NCBI RefSeq assembly: GCF_000418325.1
Contig: NC_021658.1
Coordinates: 9,500,001 to 9,564,000 of the forward strand
Direction: 5' to 3'
Origin: Sorangium cellulosum So0157-2
Lineage (GTDB): Bacteria; Myxococcota_A; Polyangia; Polyangiales; Polyangiaceae
Length of the DNA stretch: 64,000 nt
In this document: piece by piece, positions 63,738 through 64,000 of the stretch
Layout: the number at the start of each line of letters is the position of its first letter
How positions within the stretch are numbered: the first letter of the stretch is position 1
Translations under genes and position numbers: made by a program
Notes under the pieces: generated by a model
The model's input: only the letters and a program-made list of their open reading frames with translations
What the model was told of the DNA's origin: nothing
The model's database searches: none

Positions 63738-64000
63738 ATGTGCCGAGGAGCTCTCCGGAAGGTCAGCTGCTCGCGTCCGCGCGAGCTCGCCTGTGCCCTC
63801 GCGGCGCTGTCGTTGCTCCTCTCGCCGGCGAGCGGCACGGCCGCCGCGCCCGGCTTGGGGCATCCCAACCCGGGTCAGCCCAACCCGGGTTCATCCGGCT
63901 TGGGGCATCCCAACCCGGGTCAGCCCAACCCGGGTTCATCCGGCTTGGGGCATCCCAACCCGGGTCAGCCCAACCCGGGTTCATCCGGCTTGGGGCATCC
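63738..64000 (+). CDS. Secreted proline-rich repeat protein (partial, runs off window)
   Basis: ATG 63738 opens a signal peptide (ELACALAALSLLLSPASGTA) followed by 15-residue tandem units GLGHPNPGQPNPGSS coded by perfect 45-bp repeats; three full copies and the start of a fourth are visible. The gene continues past 64000. It is adjacent to the kinase gene with a five-base spacer, so co-transcription is likely. PNPGQPNPG-type repeats form extended polyproline-like surface fibres or cell-wall binding regions in other proteins; the role here is unknown. Confidence 0.75.
   Translation, partial: MCRGALRKVSCSRPRELACALAALSLLLSPASGTAAAPGLGHPNPGQPNPGSSGLGHPNPGQPNPGSSGLGHPNPGQPNPGSSGLGH
63852..64000 (+). 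repeat. 45-bp tandem array (at least 3.3 copies)
   Basis: Units starting at 63852, 63897 and 63942 are identical, and a partial fourth reaches the window end. Each contains two AACCCGGGT-type palindromes. Total copy number is unknown because the array leaves the window. Confidence 0.95.

Overview
The window is about 72 % G+C with very strong G/C third-position bias. It carries eukaryote-like Ser/Thr kinases, many secreted lipoproteins with low-complexity linkers, ECF and sigma-54 regulators and an ECF41 sigma factor. This points to a large-genome myxobacterium of the Polyangiales (Sorangium/Polyangium-like). The assignment is inferred from gene content; no rRNA or tRNA gene was seen to confirm it.

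Layout. 0.1-6.3 kb: a GH8 exo-oligoxylanase-like lipoprotein, an ECF sigma/anti-sigma pair with a surface protein, a HAD phosphatase, a membrane protein and a 43-residue Lys-rich protein. 6.7-14.3 kb: an ABC importer permease and binding protein without an ATPase, an RCC1-repeat lipoprotein, an NDH-2-like flavoprotein overlapping an ECF41 sigma factor, and a secreted SMP-30-like propeller. 14.5-22.8 kb: two minus-strand envelope gene groups (VWA/glutamine-amidotransferase-like; lipoprotein-DUF4159) that share a duplicated promoter/start segment and flank a PAS-PAS-STAS protein and a Uma2 pseudogene. 22.9-31.2 kb: a 1726-residue kinase-STAND-WD40 protein divergent from hsdM-hsdS, with no hsdR in the window. 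31.2-36.5 kb: a tyrosinase-like protein fused to a cytochrome c domain, a polysaccharide deacetylase, a MerR regulator, a TenA-like protein and a ferredoxin. 36.7-45.6 kb: a sigma-54 activator, a methyltransferase, a truncated hydrolase, and a gene-poor stretch with two paralogous repeat-rich lipoproteins. 45.7-64 kb: two further Ser/Thr kinases, a phospholipase D with a 30-copy repeat tail, a diaminopimelate-decarboxylase-family enzyme, a dead flavin monooxygenase, a cytochrome/beta-propeller protein, an ABC-2 exporter and a proline-rich secreted repeat protein cut by the window end.

Two themes stand out. First, perfect in-frame minisatellites have expanded inside genes (15, 15, 18, 45 and 126 bp units), which suggests recent slippage or recombination and copy-number variation. 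Second, an element of about 180 bp bounded by CTAG, with long octamer-periodic inverted arms, occurs three times. Each copy lies between convergent genes, and two copies coincide with a stop codon of an adjacent gene. Several genes are broken (Uma2, alpha/beta hydrolase, LLM monooxygenase) or carry single frameshifts in G/C-rich runs (VWA protein, TPR protein); the latter could be sequencing errors. No CRISPR array, rRNA, tRNA or recognisable prophage was found.
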